A stretch of DNA of 64,000 nt from SZUA-547 sp963669265 (GTDB taxonomy: Bacteria; Pseudomonadota; Alphaproteobacteria; Rhodobacterales; Rhodobacteraceae), in the NCBI GenBank assembly GCA_963669265.1, contig OY769916.1, forward strand, positions 992,001-1,056,000. Direction: 5' to 3'. Numbering within the stretch: position 1 is the first letter of the stretch; the number at the start of each line of letters is the position of its first letter. Of this stretch, positions 25,408 to 34,559 are shown in pieces. The position numbers were made by a program, and so were the translations under genes. The notes below the pieces were generated by a model that was not told where the DNA came from, did no database searches, and saw nothing but the letters and a program-made list of their open reading frames with translations.

Positions 25408-26536
25408 TCAGCGCGCTCGACGCCTCTGCTCCCGGCGCATCTCCATCCGCTCTCTCCGCTCGACCTTCAGGGGGTGCTCGCGCCCGAGGGCCCGCCAAAA
25501 ACCATTCTTCCTCGACCAGTTGAGAAACTGGCTGAAGCTGTCGGCCTGATCCTTGCGCGACCCTCGCGGAAAGCTCTGGAGCTCACGCCGGAAACCCGCG
25601 AGCCAGGGCGCGTCCCGCGGCAACAGCACTTCTCCCGCCTCGACCGGAGCGCAGGCTGTATTGAACCGGATCTCTTTTTCCAGCAAAGGCTTGATGCCTT
25701 GAAACCGACCAGGGTTCTCATCTCGGCATTCCTGAAGCAGCGGTTTTCCAGACGCCGCGTCCTCGATCAGGACCCTGTCCGCTTCCCACTCATCCGCCAG
25801 CGCAAGAACTTTCCGTTTGAGGGCCGGATACTCCAGCTGAGCCCTAAACACGTCGAGGAGCCACCACTTGCGGTCTCGGAACCCCCATGTCGTACAGACC
25901 GAGAAATCGCTTCTGGGATCCTCCGAACCGACCGTGTCCCAGCTTTGCACGATAAGCTCGAAACTGTTTCTGGGCGGCGCGTCCTCGTAGGTTCCAAACC
26001 ACTCCCAGCGAAGCACCGATCCATCGGGCGCGATCGGGTTCTGCTGATATTGACAGTTGAACGTTGGCGAACCCATTTCCTTGCGGAGGCGCTCGAGCTC
26101 GTCCCGTGGAAGACGCTCCTCAAACAGAACATCGCCGACCTGCCGAACATGCGCTCGGCTGCGGCCGATCTGAAATCGCTCTTCGATCTCGGCGATCGCG
26201 GGAAAGTTCAGATGCCTGTATCCGCTCTTTTCCAGGAGATAACCCGCAGGGTCGACTTCGTGAAGTCGCTGCTGAATGCAGACGACGCGGCCCTCCGCCG
26301 GTCTGTCGAACCGCGATAGGAGCGAGCTGTCGATGAACTCCTGAGCGCGTAAGAGCTCGGTCTCCGACCACGCGTCCCCCGCTTTCAGGAGGTCGTCGAT
26401 GATGAGATAGTCGCAGCCATGCCCAGTGACGGCGCCGCCGATGGAGACGGCCTTGCGGCCGCCTCCCATCGTTGTCTTGAGCTCATCCTGTGTATTGCCT
26501 CGTGTGGCCAGCCGCATCTGAGGAAACAATGCCCGG
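25408..26536 (-). pseudogene. Phage terminase large subunit, 5'-truncated by an IS6 element
   Basis: The frame is open from the IS6 end (26536) to the stop at 25408, giving about 375 residues. It shows the second half of the packaging ATPase (Walker B with acidic pair DYLIIDDLLK, then the coupling segment VCIQQRLHEVDPAGYLL) and the RNase H-like nuclease domain (IVQSWDTVGSEDPRSDFSVCTTWG, VLIEDAASGKPLLQE, KDQADSFSQFLNW). The N-terminal Walker A part is missing exactly where the IS6 copy begins. No other phage gene (portal, capsid, small terminase) is in the window, so this is an isolated prophage remnant, not a working head-packaging gene. Confidence 0.85.
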
Positions 26537-27354
26537 GGTGCTGTCAGACGAATTCGAACAAGTCTCTGTTTGCGGGCGAACGCGGGAACCTAGGCGGAAC
26601 AGAGCAGCCGCCACTCGTCTAGCGCGGCGGTTCTGTTCCTCTTGAAAATGTGTCTGCTGGAAAGGAGTCGTTCGTGGTTGAAGTGGTTGTAGACGGAGGA
26701 GTGAACGGCGGCGAACATTTGTAGACTTCGCATGCGCCTAAACCTGAGCATCGCCCGTTCTCGTCGTCGGAATGGCAGATGTGAATTTTCCACTCTGTTG
26801 TTCAACCAACGGCCCGTTGACTGAAGTTCTGCGCGTCCCAACTCCTTTAGTGCCGCACCGTACGAGCGAAGCTGGTCCGTCACGACTTCCCGGGGCCGGC
26901 CGAAGCGCCTCATCAATTTCTTTAACAATTTCAATGCGGCACGCTTATCCCTGCGCTTCGTAACCACCGCCTCCAGCACTTCACCTTCATGGTCAACGGC
27001 GCGCCAGAGGTAGTGTTGCTCGCCGTTGATCTTCACGAAGACTTCGTCGACGTGCCATCGCCAGTTGGAGTACGCACGCATCCCGTCGACGCGTCTGCGC
27101 TTAATCTCGGTGGCAAAGATCGGACCGAACCGGATCCACCAAAACCGGATCGATTCATGGCTGACATCGATCCCGCGTTCGTGGAGAAGATCCTCGACAT
27201 TCCGCAACGAGAGTGGGAACCGAATGTACATCATCACCGCCAGGCGGATGATTTCGGGGCTGGTTTTGAAGTACTTGAAGGGGTCACGCTTACTCATCCA
27301 CGGACGCTACGAAAGCACCCTGCCCGCCTCAAGCGAAGTTCCTCTGACAGCGCC
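26537..27354 (-). mobile_element. IS6-family insertion sequence, copy 1
   Basis: 818 bp bounded by GGTGCTGTCAGA (left) and the inverse of GGCGCTGTCAGAGG (right). The 8-bp flanks (ATGCCCGG and CTTAAACG) do not match, so there is no target duplication. The left neighbour is a truncated terminase gene and the right neighbour is the broken end of another IS6 copy. Confidence 0.87.
26590..27297 (-). CDS. IS6-family transposase (copy 1)
   Basis: A 235-residue DDE transposase. Catalytic triad positions: WHVDEVFVKI (D), VVTDQLRSY (D) and RVENSHLPFRRRERAM (E). An N-terminal zinc-ribbon/HTH region begins MSKRDPFKYFKTSPEIIRLA. Intact, about the normal IS26/IS6 size. It differs at many positions from the three other copies in this window, so the copies did not arise by recent duplication. 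Confidence 0.93.
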   Translation of the reverse strand: MSKRDPFKYFKTSPEIIRLAVMMYIRFPLSLRNVEDLLHERGIDVSHESIRFWWIRFGPIFATEIKRRRVDGMRAYSNWRWHVDEVFVKINGEQHYLWRAVDHEGEVLEAVVTKRRDKRAALKLLKKLMRRFGRPREVVTDQLRSYGAALKELGRAELQSTGRWLNNRVENSHLPFRRRERAMLRFRRMRSLQMFAAVHSSVYNHFNHERLLSSRHIFKRNRTAALDEWRLLCSA

Positions 27355-27435
27355 CTTAAACGGATTACTCTTACTCATCCGCGAACGCAACGAATCCGCC
27401 CTCCCCGGCTCAAGGTCAATCTTTCTGACAGTGCC
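27355..27435 (-). mobile_element. Right-end remnant of a fifth IS6-family element
   Basis: 81 bp closely matching the right end of copy 4 (49302-49382). Read on the minus strand it has the terminal GGCACTGTCAGAAAG, the leader and the first eight transposase codons (MSKSNPFK). Copy 1 starts exactly where the frame is interrupted. The other half of this older element is not on the far side of copy 1, showing a deletion. Confidence 0.75.
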
Positions 27436-27439
27436 CCTT

Positions 27440-27889
27440 CTATACTCTCAGTGAGAAATTTGACAGGCGGTTGGGCTCAGAACGGGCGTCATCATCCGCG
27501 GGCGTCTCGCCACCATCAAGCCCCAATACCAATCGTTGTTCTTCAGCTGTATCAAGGAACACGCCAAACAGCCGATCGAAAGCCTCTGCGCTCAGAGCGT
27601 CGAGGGGCCAACTCTGCCAAAGGACAGCACATTCGCCCGATGGATCGAGCGAGAGACAAGCGCCTCGGGTCCCCTCGCCCTTGTGATTGGCGAGAAGAAA
27701 ATGGCGAAGCACATCCGGATCGTCGGGTTTGGAGAGATTGCCTAGATTGGCGCTTAGAAACAGCGCACCGCCATCGCCCGAGGCTTCAACGGTGACATCA
27801 ATGACGTCCTTATAGAGCAAAGCGACAAGCCCGTCGAACTCCTCTACGCCATAGGATTTCAACCAGTCGGCCAGATACTCGATGGACAT
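27440..27889 (-). CDS. CesT-like type III secretion chaperone (putative)
   Basis: A 149-residue acidic protein. The pattern of an N-terminal helix (IEYLADWLKSYGV), strands (ALFLSANLG, GACLSLDPSGECAVLWQSWPL) and a C-terminal helix (SAEAFDRLFGVFLDTAEEQRLVLG) fits the CesT/SycE-type secretion-chaperone fold, as does the small acidic composition. Such dimers keep effectors partly unfolded for export. ATG 27889 with GGAG upstream is preferred to 27901. It follows the 181-residue gene by 19 bp and, with it, lies downstream of the giant coiled-coil gene, the usual effector-chaperone pairing. The stop lies 5 bp from an IS6 end, so the very C-terminus may be altered. Fold assignment is by eye. Confidence 0.6.
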   Translation of the reverse strand: MSIEYLADWLKSYGVEEFDGLVALLYKDVIDVTVEASGDGGALFLSANLGNLSKPDDPDVLRHFLLANHKGEGTRGACLSLDPSGECAVLWQSWPLDALSAEAFDRLFGVFLDTAEEQRLVLGLDGGETPADDDARSEPNRLSNFSLRV

Positions 27890-27908
27890 CCTGGGCTCCA
27901 TTCCGGCG

Positions 27909-28454
27909 TCACGCCGCCTGATCTCCGAAGAAAAGTGGACGCAAGATCAGGCCGCGTTCCTTCAAGTCCGCCAGCGCATCTTCGCTGTCAATCTCGCCGC
28001 GTGCGATCCGATCCAAAAGCGGCCCTTGCCATGAAGTAAAAAACTCGATCATGCGCGCGATTTCCTCCAGCTCTTCGTCTGAGGGACCATCCGTTTCGCG
28101 CACGGTCAGCGTATAACCGAAATAGATCGCTGGCGTGTCTTCGCAAAAGCCATTATGGCCCAGCGGCAGAGTACGATTGAGCGCAAAAACCGCGCGCAGC
28201 AATTCGGCCAAAGTCTCTTCATTTTCGATAACCGTGGGATAGACCAGTCTAAGATGGATCAGCGTGAATGGGTCGCCCTCGTCTGTCGGCAACTTCTCAA
28301 CCAAAAGTGCGCGTTCCCGATCGAGATAGTCTGACTGCATTGTTACGATCAGCGGACCACGGGCGGTCTGACCCTCGCCAAATTCGGTCTCTATCAGATT
28401 GGTCTCAAACCCGGCGCGCTCGAACCCGGCCTGCAATGCTGTCAATCGCGTCAT
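27909..28454 (-). CDS. Hypothetical acidic protein, possible second secretion chaperone or YbjN-like
   Basis: A 181-residue acidic protein with alternating strands and helices: FERAGFETNLIETEFG, GPLIVTMQSDYLDRERALLVEKLP, FTLIHLRLVYPTVI, TLAELLRAVFALNRTLPLGHNGFCEDTPAIYFGYTL, then a C-terminal helix EEIARMIEFFTSWQGPLLDRIA. This order is compatible with the T3S-chaperone/YbjN superfamily fold, but there is no strong signature. It lies between the giant coiled-coil gene (34 bp before its start) and the CesT-like gene, so all three form one transcription unit. I infer a role in handling the large protein; function otherwise unknown. Confidence 0.55.
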   Translation of the reverse strand: MTRLTALQAGFERAGFETNLIETEFGEGQTARGPLIVTMQSDYLDRERALLVEKLPTDEGDPFTLIHLRLVYPTVIENEETLAELLRAVFALNRTLPLGHNGFCEDTPAIYFGYTLTVRETDGPSDEELEEIARMIEFFTSWQGPLLDRIARGEIDSEDALADLKERGLILRPLFFGDQAA

Positions 28455-28488
28455 ATCCGTCCTCGCCTGCCGCTGGTCAAAGCCCGGG

Positions 28489-31400
28489 TCAATTGTATCT
28501 CTGCAGTGTTTCGGCGATCAACGCGACCGCGTCAGATTCATGCGCCTCATCCGCCTCAAGCATCGCAAGAACAGCGTGACTGGACATCTTCAGAGCCGTG
28601 GTCATGTTCGCCGCAGTGCGGGAGCTATTGACCACACGTTGAGCCAGATGGTTCTCAAAACTATGCAGCTGGGCTTCCAGCTTCTCTGCGGTCTTTCCAA
28701 GTTCGTAGAATTGCCGCCGAGGATCGTTTTTGGGAAGGGCTGAGAAATTGACATCTCCGACGGAGAGCTCGGGATCGCTCTCGATCTTCTCTCCCAGTTT
28801 GACCAATTCGTCGCTCAATTCCTCCAGCCGGCCCGCCATTCTCGCGCGTGTTTCGACCTCTTTCTGGGTCGGCATCGCCGCGCGGGACTCCCATCGCATC
28901 TTGCTGAGCAGATCCTTCGCCTTGACGTTTTTGTCGTAGCGACCGATCAGATTGACCGCCATTTCATCGGTTGAGATGCCCCTCTTCGCAGCGGACTTTG
29001 CGAGTTTTTTGGCGAGCTTCGGATCTGCGACGTTCAGCACCGCGTCCGCCGCGCGCTTGCCTTTGTACTCAATGCCGCTGCTCTTGAATTTCTTGTAGCC
29101 ATAATAGGCGCCGGTGGCGACAGTCGCGACACCTGCAGTGATCGGTCCGGCGACTACGACGCCCGTCGCCGTGACGCCGATCAACAGCGCTGTGGCGGTG
29201 CCGTAGTAGACTGTCGATGCGGCTTTGTAAGCGGTCAGCGTGGCTTTCTCGCCCTGATTGGTCTCATCCTTCATGAACTTGACGAAAGCTTCCGACTCGG
29301 CCAGCCGATTCAATTCACCCAGAAGCGCGGTCTCGTCCCTTTCTGGCAAACCCTTGTCGAGGATCGCTTGCCGGGCCTTGGAGATATCGACGCTGTTGCT
29401 GCGCCGCCCTTTGAAGTCGGAAACGTCGACGCCGATCTCTGCACAGGCGGCCAGAAATACGTCCCTGTGATTGCTGGCCGCTTTCTCGATTGTGCCCTTG
29501 TCCACCGCCGCCTGGCCCGTTTCATAAAGAGCGATTATCGTATCGATCCCAGAGGCTACGGTCCCCAGTACAGCGAATGAGCCGCCGACGATGGGCGCCG
29601 CCGCGCCAAGCTTTCCGATCAACGCGGGATGCATCGACTTATAGGCGTAGCGGACGGACGAAGCGATTGACGTTCCTACGCGCGCATAGTCGAGCTTGAC
29701 CTTTTTCGATTGGAGCGCATGCCCTCTGAACGCGCTGACGCATCCCTGGTAGAATTGCGTGTTGCGCTTGACCGGGTCTTTGATCTGTCGCTGCTCGTCA
29801 TCGAACTTTTCGCATAGCTCTTTGCCGAGTTGACGCTTTTCCTTCTTCGAGTGAGCAGCTTCAAGGTTTTTGACCGCACTGCCTGCGGAGGCCACGGAAC
29901 CAAAGAAGTACTCCGTGACTTCTGCGCCGGTGATGACATTGGACAAGGGACCGGTGGTTGACATATCGCCTTGCGACGTCTTGGCGATCTTCAAGCTGGC
30001 CGCCAGAACCTTGCCACCCGTCTTGATGTAGGACGGCACGTGGGAGTGCGGCAATTTCTTGCCGAACAGCTTTATAATGAACCGTTTGAATTTCTGACCT
30101 TTGGTCAGGTTCTTACCCTGCGCTTCGTCGAACGCTTTGACTTCGTCCGCCCATTCGGAGCGGGTGGCGTCAAACTCAGCTTGTGTGACGAAATATCCGT
30201 CCCCCAGCTTTGTCTGCGCGGCAACGGCATATGCCCCAGGCTTCTGGCCGTCAGCGATATCGTTGACCTTCGACATGGCGCTGCGAATGTTGTGCACCGC
30301 CTGCTCGCCCTTATTGCGAGAGAAGAGGCCTGGCTTGTAACTTCTAGTTTTCTGGTAGATTTCAGTGAACACCGTCTTTCGCGCCGCGCGAAAATGGTGT
30401 TGTAACTCATCATGACTGGGCAACTCAGCCAGGTTGATACCGAAGTTCCGGGAAACCTCTGTGCGCAGGTGATTTTTCTCGATCTTCAACGCTTCCAGAC
30501 GCGCAGCCAACTTCGCCGGTCTGCACTTTGACTCCTCGTATCGCGCGCGGAAGCTCTTCCGAACCGAATTGACCTCTCGTACATGCGTCTTCAACAACTT
30601 GCGCTGCTGCTTGGCGTTTTGGATGCGGGGTTTCAGGTCGCTTTTGAGTTTCGTTAATTGACGCAGTTCCCGCGTCATCTTGTTGATGTCGTTCTGGGAA
30701 ACGGTTTTCGGCTTGTTAGAATTCAACTCTTCGCGTTTTTGGGTCTGAAGCGCCGTTGTCAGTTGCTGCGTCTTCTCGGTGATGTCGTCATCCAGCGCCT
30801 GCCCCCTGGCGGTCAGTTCCGCAACGCGAATGTTCTGCTTGGAAAGCTGCTGCACGGCCAGCCGGTGGGCCTTCTCCTCCCTCCTCCAGGCGCCGTGCAA
30901 TTCGGCCGTTGGCGCGCCGCTCTTATACCGCGCCAACTCATTAGAGATATCGTTCATCTTTCGGTCGATATCATCGCTGTGCCGACGAAAGACGACTTTG
31001 GCTGAAAGATCCCGTAGCGCAAGAAACCGTTTGCCGAACTGGGTCTTTCCATTGTCGATCTTCAGACCAGAAATGTTCACCTTCTTTAGTTCTGCTTCCA
31101 GCTTAAGAGTTGAGGTGGATAGCTGCGTCCGGCAGCGCGCTTCAAACTCGGCGGCTAGACCGGTTTTCTGTATTTGCTGAAAGAACGCGTGTTCCGGCGA
31201 GCCGTTTGCGCGAACCCGCCCATTGTCCACATCCGCATAGGTCTTTAACGCAATCTGCTGTGCGTGCTGGCGGTAGTCCGCATCCGGCTCTTCCTGACCG
31301 ACGGCGTTGGCGATCGTCGCTGAAGAACCGAGGTCGCGCAGAAAATTGGGCTCGTTGGCCCAGGCGGTTGTCAGATCTCCGGCGGCGGAGGCCATGGCCA

Positions 31401-32307
31401 CATGCAGACGGCGTGGATCGTTTGGCGCATCGACAACGTTTGCGAATGGTGAGCTCGCGTCCGAGATGCCGAATTGCTTCTCCAGAAACCGATGAATTTC
31501 GCGATCCGATTTCCCGTCGACCTCCATCTGTCGCGCTTGATCCAGAATATCGGCCGTGTCGTGAATCTTGCCGTCCAGATCGAACAGCTTGTCGATGGCC
31601 GACGTCAACTTGGCCTCAAGATCGCGAAACTCGTCTGCGCGTATCGCGCCCGCCCCGCGCTGCGCGCGCAGCGCGTCGCGTTGAGCATGGGCGACAATCA
31701 GCAATTCTCGTGTCGACATTTTTAACTGCTGCAACCCGCCCTCGAGGCGATCTAGCACCTGGTCCGTGTGTTCGAAAGCCGACTGATTGTCGGTTGGATC
31801 CAGCCGCAAGGGCGTCGGCGTCAGCTTCAGCTTCTGCGCCAGTGCATGTTTCAGAATACCTTGCTTATGCTTGACCATTATCGCGCGCTGAACATGGGTC
31901 GCGCCAGGAGACCTGCCTTTGTTCGAGACCGAGTCCAAGCGCTGTGAAAACACTCCAGGCAGCGCGGCGGTCTTGTTCGCATAGTCGCGATGCGCGCGTT
32001 GCTCCTCCGTCCAGCCGCCCAATGACAATGCTGCGTTTTCTATGTGCTGGTCCTGCCGCATGCGTTTGGCTGAGTTAGTCAGATCCTCGCGGCGATGGGC
32101 GGGATGGCTCTTAAGAGCGTTGCGATATGATCGTTGCGGCAGTTGCGGCAGATGCGAAGACGGAGCGACGAGGTTCTCGTTCGCCGGACCTGAACCCTGC
32201 ACGGATAAACTGCTTGAGCGGCGAACCTTATTCGGTTGCAGATCCTGATCCACGTTCAAGCTCGAATCGTCGAACCTGACGTTTCCGTGCATCGACACTT
32301 CGACCAA
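28489..32307 (-). CDS. Giant coiled-coil protein, putative type III effector or translocator-like toxin
   Basis: 1,272 residues with no named family I can recognise. The N-terminal 80 residues are Ser/Asn/Gln-rich and polar, with no Sec signal, as in type III export signals. Residues about 450-630 form a long charged coiled coil (KAHRLAVQQLSKQNIRVAEL through NDINKMTRELRQLTKLKSDL). Two Gly/Ala-rich hydrophobic segments at about residues 895-925 (AAAPIVGGSFAVLGTVASGI) and 1035-1075 (TALLIGVTATGVVVAGPITA) could insert in membranes. A final helical region follows. The start is TTG 32307 after GGGAG, or ATG 32292. Two small acidic genes follow on the same strand, one chaperone-like. No secretion apparatus genes are in the window. 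The whole unit lies between IS6 copies. Confidence 0.6.
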   Translation of the reverse strand: MVEVSMHGNVRFDDSSLNVDQDLQPNKVRRSSSLSVQGSGPANENLVAPSSHLPQLPQRSYRNALKSHPAHRREDLTNSAKRMRQDQHIENAALSLGGWTEEQRAHRDYANKTAALPGVFSQRLDSVSNKGRSPGATHVQRAIMVKHKQGILKHALAQKLKLTPTPLRLDPTDNQSAFEHTDQVLDRLEGGLQQLKMSTRELLIVAHAQRDALRAQRGAGAIRADEFRDLEAKLTSAIDKLFDLDGKIHDTADILDQARQMEVDGKSDREIHRFLEKQFGISDASSPFANVVDAPNDPRRLHVAMASAAGDLTTAWANEPNFLRDLGSSATIANAVGQEEPDADYRQHAQQIALKTYADVDNGRVRANGSPEHAFFQQIQKTGLAAEFEARCRTQLSTSTLKLEAELKKVNISGLKIDNGKTQFGKRFLALRDLSAKVVFRRHSDDIDRKMNDISNELARYKSGAPTAELHGAWRREEKAHRLAVQQLSKQNIRVAELTARGQALDDDITEKTQQLTTALQTQKREELNSNKPKTVSQNDINKMTRELRQLTKLKSDLKPRIQNAKQQRKLLKTHVREVNSVRKSFRARYEESKCRPAKLAARLEALKIEKNHLRTEVSRNFGINLAELPSHDELQHHFRAARKTVFTEIYQKTRSYKPGLFSRNKGEQAVHNIRSAMSKVNDIADGQKPGAYAVAAQTKLGDGYFVTQAEFDATRSEWADEVKAFDEAQGKNLTKGQKFKRFIIKLFGKKLPHSHVPSYIKTGGKVLAASLKIAKTSQGDMSTTGPLSNVITGAEVTEYFFGSVASAGSAVKNLEAAHSKKEKRQLGKELCEKFDDEQRQIKDPVKRNTQFYQGCVSAFRGHALQSKKVKLDYARVGTSIASSVRYAYKSMHPALIGKLGAAAPIVGGSFAVLGTVASGIDTIIALYETGQAAVDKGTIEKAASNHRDVFLAACAEIGVDVSDFKGRRSNSVDISKARQAILDKGLPERDETALLGELNRLAESEAFVKFMKDETNQGEKATLTAYKAASTVYYGTATALLIGVTATGVVVAGPITAGVATVATGAYYGYKKFKSSGIEYKGKRAADAVLNVADPKLAKKLAKSAAKRGISTDEMAVNLIGRYDKNVKAKDLLSKMRWESRAAMPTQKEVETRARMAGRLEELSDELVKLGEKIESDPELSVGDVNFSALPKNDPRRQFYELGKTAEKLEAQLHSFENHLAQRVVNSSRTAANMTTALKMSSHAVLAMLEADEAHESDAVALIAETLQRYN

Positions 32308-32520
32308 CTGAGAACTCCCTACTTCGTCTGATCACGCTTGCACAGCCAATTAGTGTGAAGAAGAATAAACTCCTCCCCACTCTCGTCACCCGATCATAAC
32401 CTATATTCAGTTCCCAAAGCGATCCGGACGGAACGCGGACAATTTTCCGACGAGCCGCCAAATGGGTGGCGCCAGGTAGCTGGCAGAGGGCAGGAAGTCC
32501 GCCAAATATACTCGTTAAGT

Positions 32521-33337
32521 GGTGTTGTCAGACCAATTCGAACCAGTCTCCGAACCGCCGACGCGCCCGACTTCAGGCCGCGCAAAGCAGCCGCCACTCT
32601 TCGAGAGCGGCGGTTCGGAAAAGCTTGAAGTTTCGTCTGGAGTAGAGGTGGCGTTCTCGGTTGAAGAGGTTGTAGACGGAGGAATGGACGGCGGCGAACA
32701 TCTGCAAACTTCGCATGCGTCGGAACCTGAGCATCGCCCTTTCTCGTCGTCGGAACGGCAGGTGTGAATTCTCAGCACGGTTGTTCAACCAGCGCCCCGT
32801 GGACTGCAAATCCGACCCGCCCAACTCCCTGAGAGCGGTGCCATAGGATCGAAGTCGATCGGTTACGATCTCCCGCGGTGGCCCGTAGCGCTTCATCAAT
32901 TTCTTCAACAATTTCAATGCAGCGCGCTTGCCCCGGCGCATGGTAACGACGACCTCCAGCACTTCGCCTTCGTGATCCACCGCGCGCCACAAGTAATGCT
33001 GTTCGCCTTTAATTTTCACGAAGACCTCGTCGATGTGCCAACGCCAATTCGAAAAGGCGCGCATGTGATCGACCCGCTTCCGCTTGATCTCAGATGCGAA
33101 CATCGGCCCAAATCTATTCAGCCAGAACCGCACGGATTCATGGCTTACATCAATGCCACGTACGTGCAGAAGGTCCTCCACATTTCGGAGCGAGAGCGGA
33201 AACCGCACATTCATCATCACCGCCAGGCGGATGATCTCGGGGCTGGTTTTGAAGTACTTGAAGGGGTCGCGCTTACTCATGCGTGAACGCTAGATGAGCG
33301 CCCTGCCCGCCTCAAGCCAAGTTCCTCTGACACTGCC
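32521..33337 (-). mobile_element. IS6-family insertion sequence, copy 2
   Basis: 817 bp from GGTGTTGTCAGA to the inverse of GGCAGTGTCAGAGG. 8-bp flanks CGTTAAGT and TTCAAGCC do not match. Its left sub-terminal sequence (around 32550-32580) differs from the other copies, suggesting a distinct IS6 subtype or a mosaic. With copy 1 it brackets the coiled-coil/chaperone genes. Confidence 0.87.
32573..33280 (-). CDS. IS6-family transposase (copy 2)
   Basis: 235 residues, intact, with the DDE triad in WHIDEVFVKI, IVTDRLRSY and RAENSHLPFRRRERAM. It differs from copy 1 at scattered positions (for example LHVRGIDVSHESVRFWLNRFG). Confidence 0.93.
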   Translation of the reverse strand: MSKRDPFKYFKTSPEIIRLAVMMNVRFPLSLRNVEDLLHVRGIDVSHESVRFWLNRFGPMFASEIKRKRVDHMRAFSNWRWHIDEVFVKIKGEQHYLWRAVDHEGEVLEVVVTMRRGKRAALKLLKKLMKRYGPPREIVTDRLRSYGTALRELGGSDLQSTGRWLNNRAENSHLPFRRRERAMLRFRRMRSLQMFAAVHSSVYNLFNRERHLYSRRNFKLFRTAALEEWRLLCAA

Positions 33338-33492
33338 TTCAAGCCAGTCCGATGACAAGTCGGCAATCCAACTAAGCTAGAATACTCGTAAATTGTAATG
33401 AACCATTTCGCCGAACCTAAATACGAGATACTCGTTGCCATGCTGGGCCAATAGTTTATTTCAGTCACTGCCAACAAAGAAAATGCAGGCGC

Positions 33493-34521
33493 ATGGCTGA
33501 AACTCCCAGCCCTTCCGGGGCGCGATCTGATACACGCTCTCCGCGCGATTGGGTCGTGATACTTTCCGAATACCGCGAGCCTAATCAACTCCGTAGCGCG
33601 TTTGAGTTGGGCGTCACTCTTGTTCCGTTCGTTCTGCTTTGGTGTCTGGCATGGTGGTCACTGTCTGTCAGTTATTGGCTGTCATTTGTGATTTCGCTCT
33701 TGAACGCGGCCTTCTTATTGCGCCTGTTCGCCATTCAGCATGATTGCGGACATGGGGCGTTCTTCAAAAGCAGGACCTTCAGCGACTGGTTAGGACGCGT
33801 GATCGGGGTGCTTACGCTGACGCCGTACGATGTCTGGCGGCGCACCCATGCGGCGCACCACTCTGCATCAGGCAATCTTGGCAAGCGCGGGATGGGTGAC
33901 ATCCACACTCTTACGGTCGCGGAATATAGCGAGCTGTCTACGTTCAAACAACTGGTTTACAGACTATACCGCCACCCAATTGTGCTGTTCGGTTTGGGAC
34001 CAAGCTATCAGTTTTTTTTGCAGAACCGGATACCGTACGGGCTGATGGCCAACGCGAAGTATTGGATCAGCGCGATGGGCACCAATATTGCAATCCTCGC
34101 CGGGTTGGCGCTTATCCTGCACTTTGACGGTTTGATGCCAATTTTATTGATATTCCTGCCTTCGACCATGCTTGCGGCGACGGCGGGCGTCTGGCTGTTC
34201 TATGTGCAGCATCAATTCGAGGCCACCCAATGGGATCACGATGAAGACTGGCAATTACACGACGCAGCACTGCACGGCAGCTCACATTATGTACTGCCCT
34301 CAGTGCTGCGTTGGTTTAGCGCAAATATCGGCGTTCATCATGTTCATCATCTATACAGCCGCATCCCGTTTTACCGCCTGCCCGAAGTGCTACGCGATCA
34401 CGCGGAGCTTGCGAATAACAACCAGATGACAATCCGAGAAAGCTTCGCCAATGCGCGATTGCATCTATGGGACGAGAAAAGCAGACGATTGTTGCCGTTT
34501 TCTCAGGCGCTTCGCCTCTGA
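33493..34521 (+). CDS. Membrane fatty-acid desaturase
   Basis: A 342-residue di-iron membrane desaturase. The three His boxes are HDCGHGAFF (about residues 83-91), HAAHHSASGN (about 117-126) and GVHHVHHLYSRIP (about 280-292), separated by pairs of hydrophobic segments, the classical DesA/omega-desaturase topology. It introduces a cis double bond into acyl chains of membrane lipids, using electrons from a ferredoxin or similar donor. The gene starts at ATG 33493 in a 155-bp spacer after IS6 copy 2, and copy 3 follows 216 bp downstream. It stands alone, so its promoter must lie between the IS end and the gene, or be supplied by the IS. Confidence 0.9.
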   Translation: MAETPSPSGARSDTRSPRDWVVILSEYREPNQLRSAFELGVTLVPFVLLWCLAWWSLSVSYWLSFVISLLNAAFLLRLFAIQHDCGHGAFFKSRTFSDWLGRVIGVLTLTPYDVWRRTHAAHHSASGNLGKRGMGDIHTLTVAEYSELSTFKQLVYRLYRHPIVLFGLGPSYQFFLQNRIPYGLMANAKYWISAMGTNIAILAGLALILHFDGLMPILLIFLPSTMLAATAGVWLFYVQHQFEATQWDHDEDWQLHDAALHGSSHYVLPSVLRWFSANIGVHHVHHLYSRIPFYRLPEVLRDHAELANNNQMTIRESFANARLHLWDEKSRRLLPFSQALRL

Positions 34522-34559
34522 GGCGGCGCAACTTTTTGGTGCAAGAAAGCAGTAAGTGA

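Noticed and set aside
25345..26319. 324-residue plus-strand frame
   Set aside because: Antisense to the terminase fragment, whose nuclease and Walker B motifs are unambiguous.
27355..33337. Type VI or contact-dependent (CDI/Rhs) toxin as identity of the 1,272-residue protein
   Set aside because: No Rhs/YD repeats, PAAR, hemagglutinin repeats or downstream immunity-type arrangement. The neighbours are chaperone-like, so a type III-type explanation fits better.
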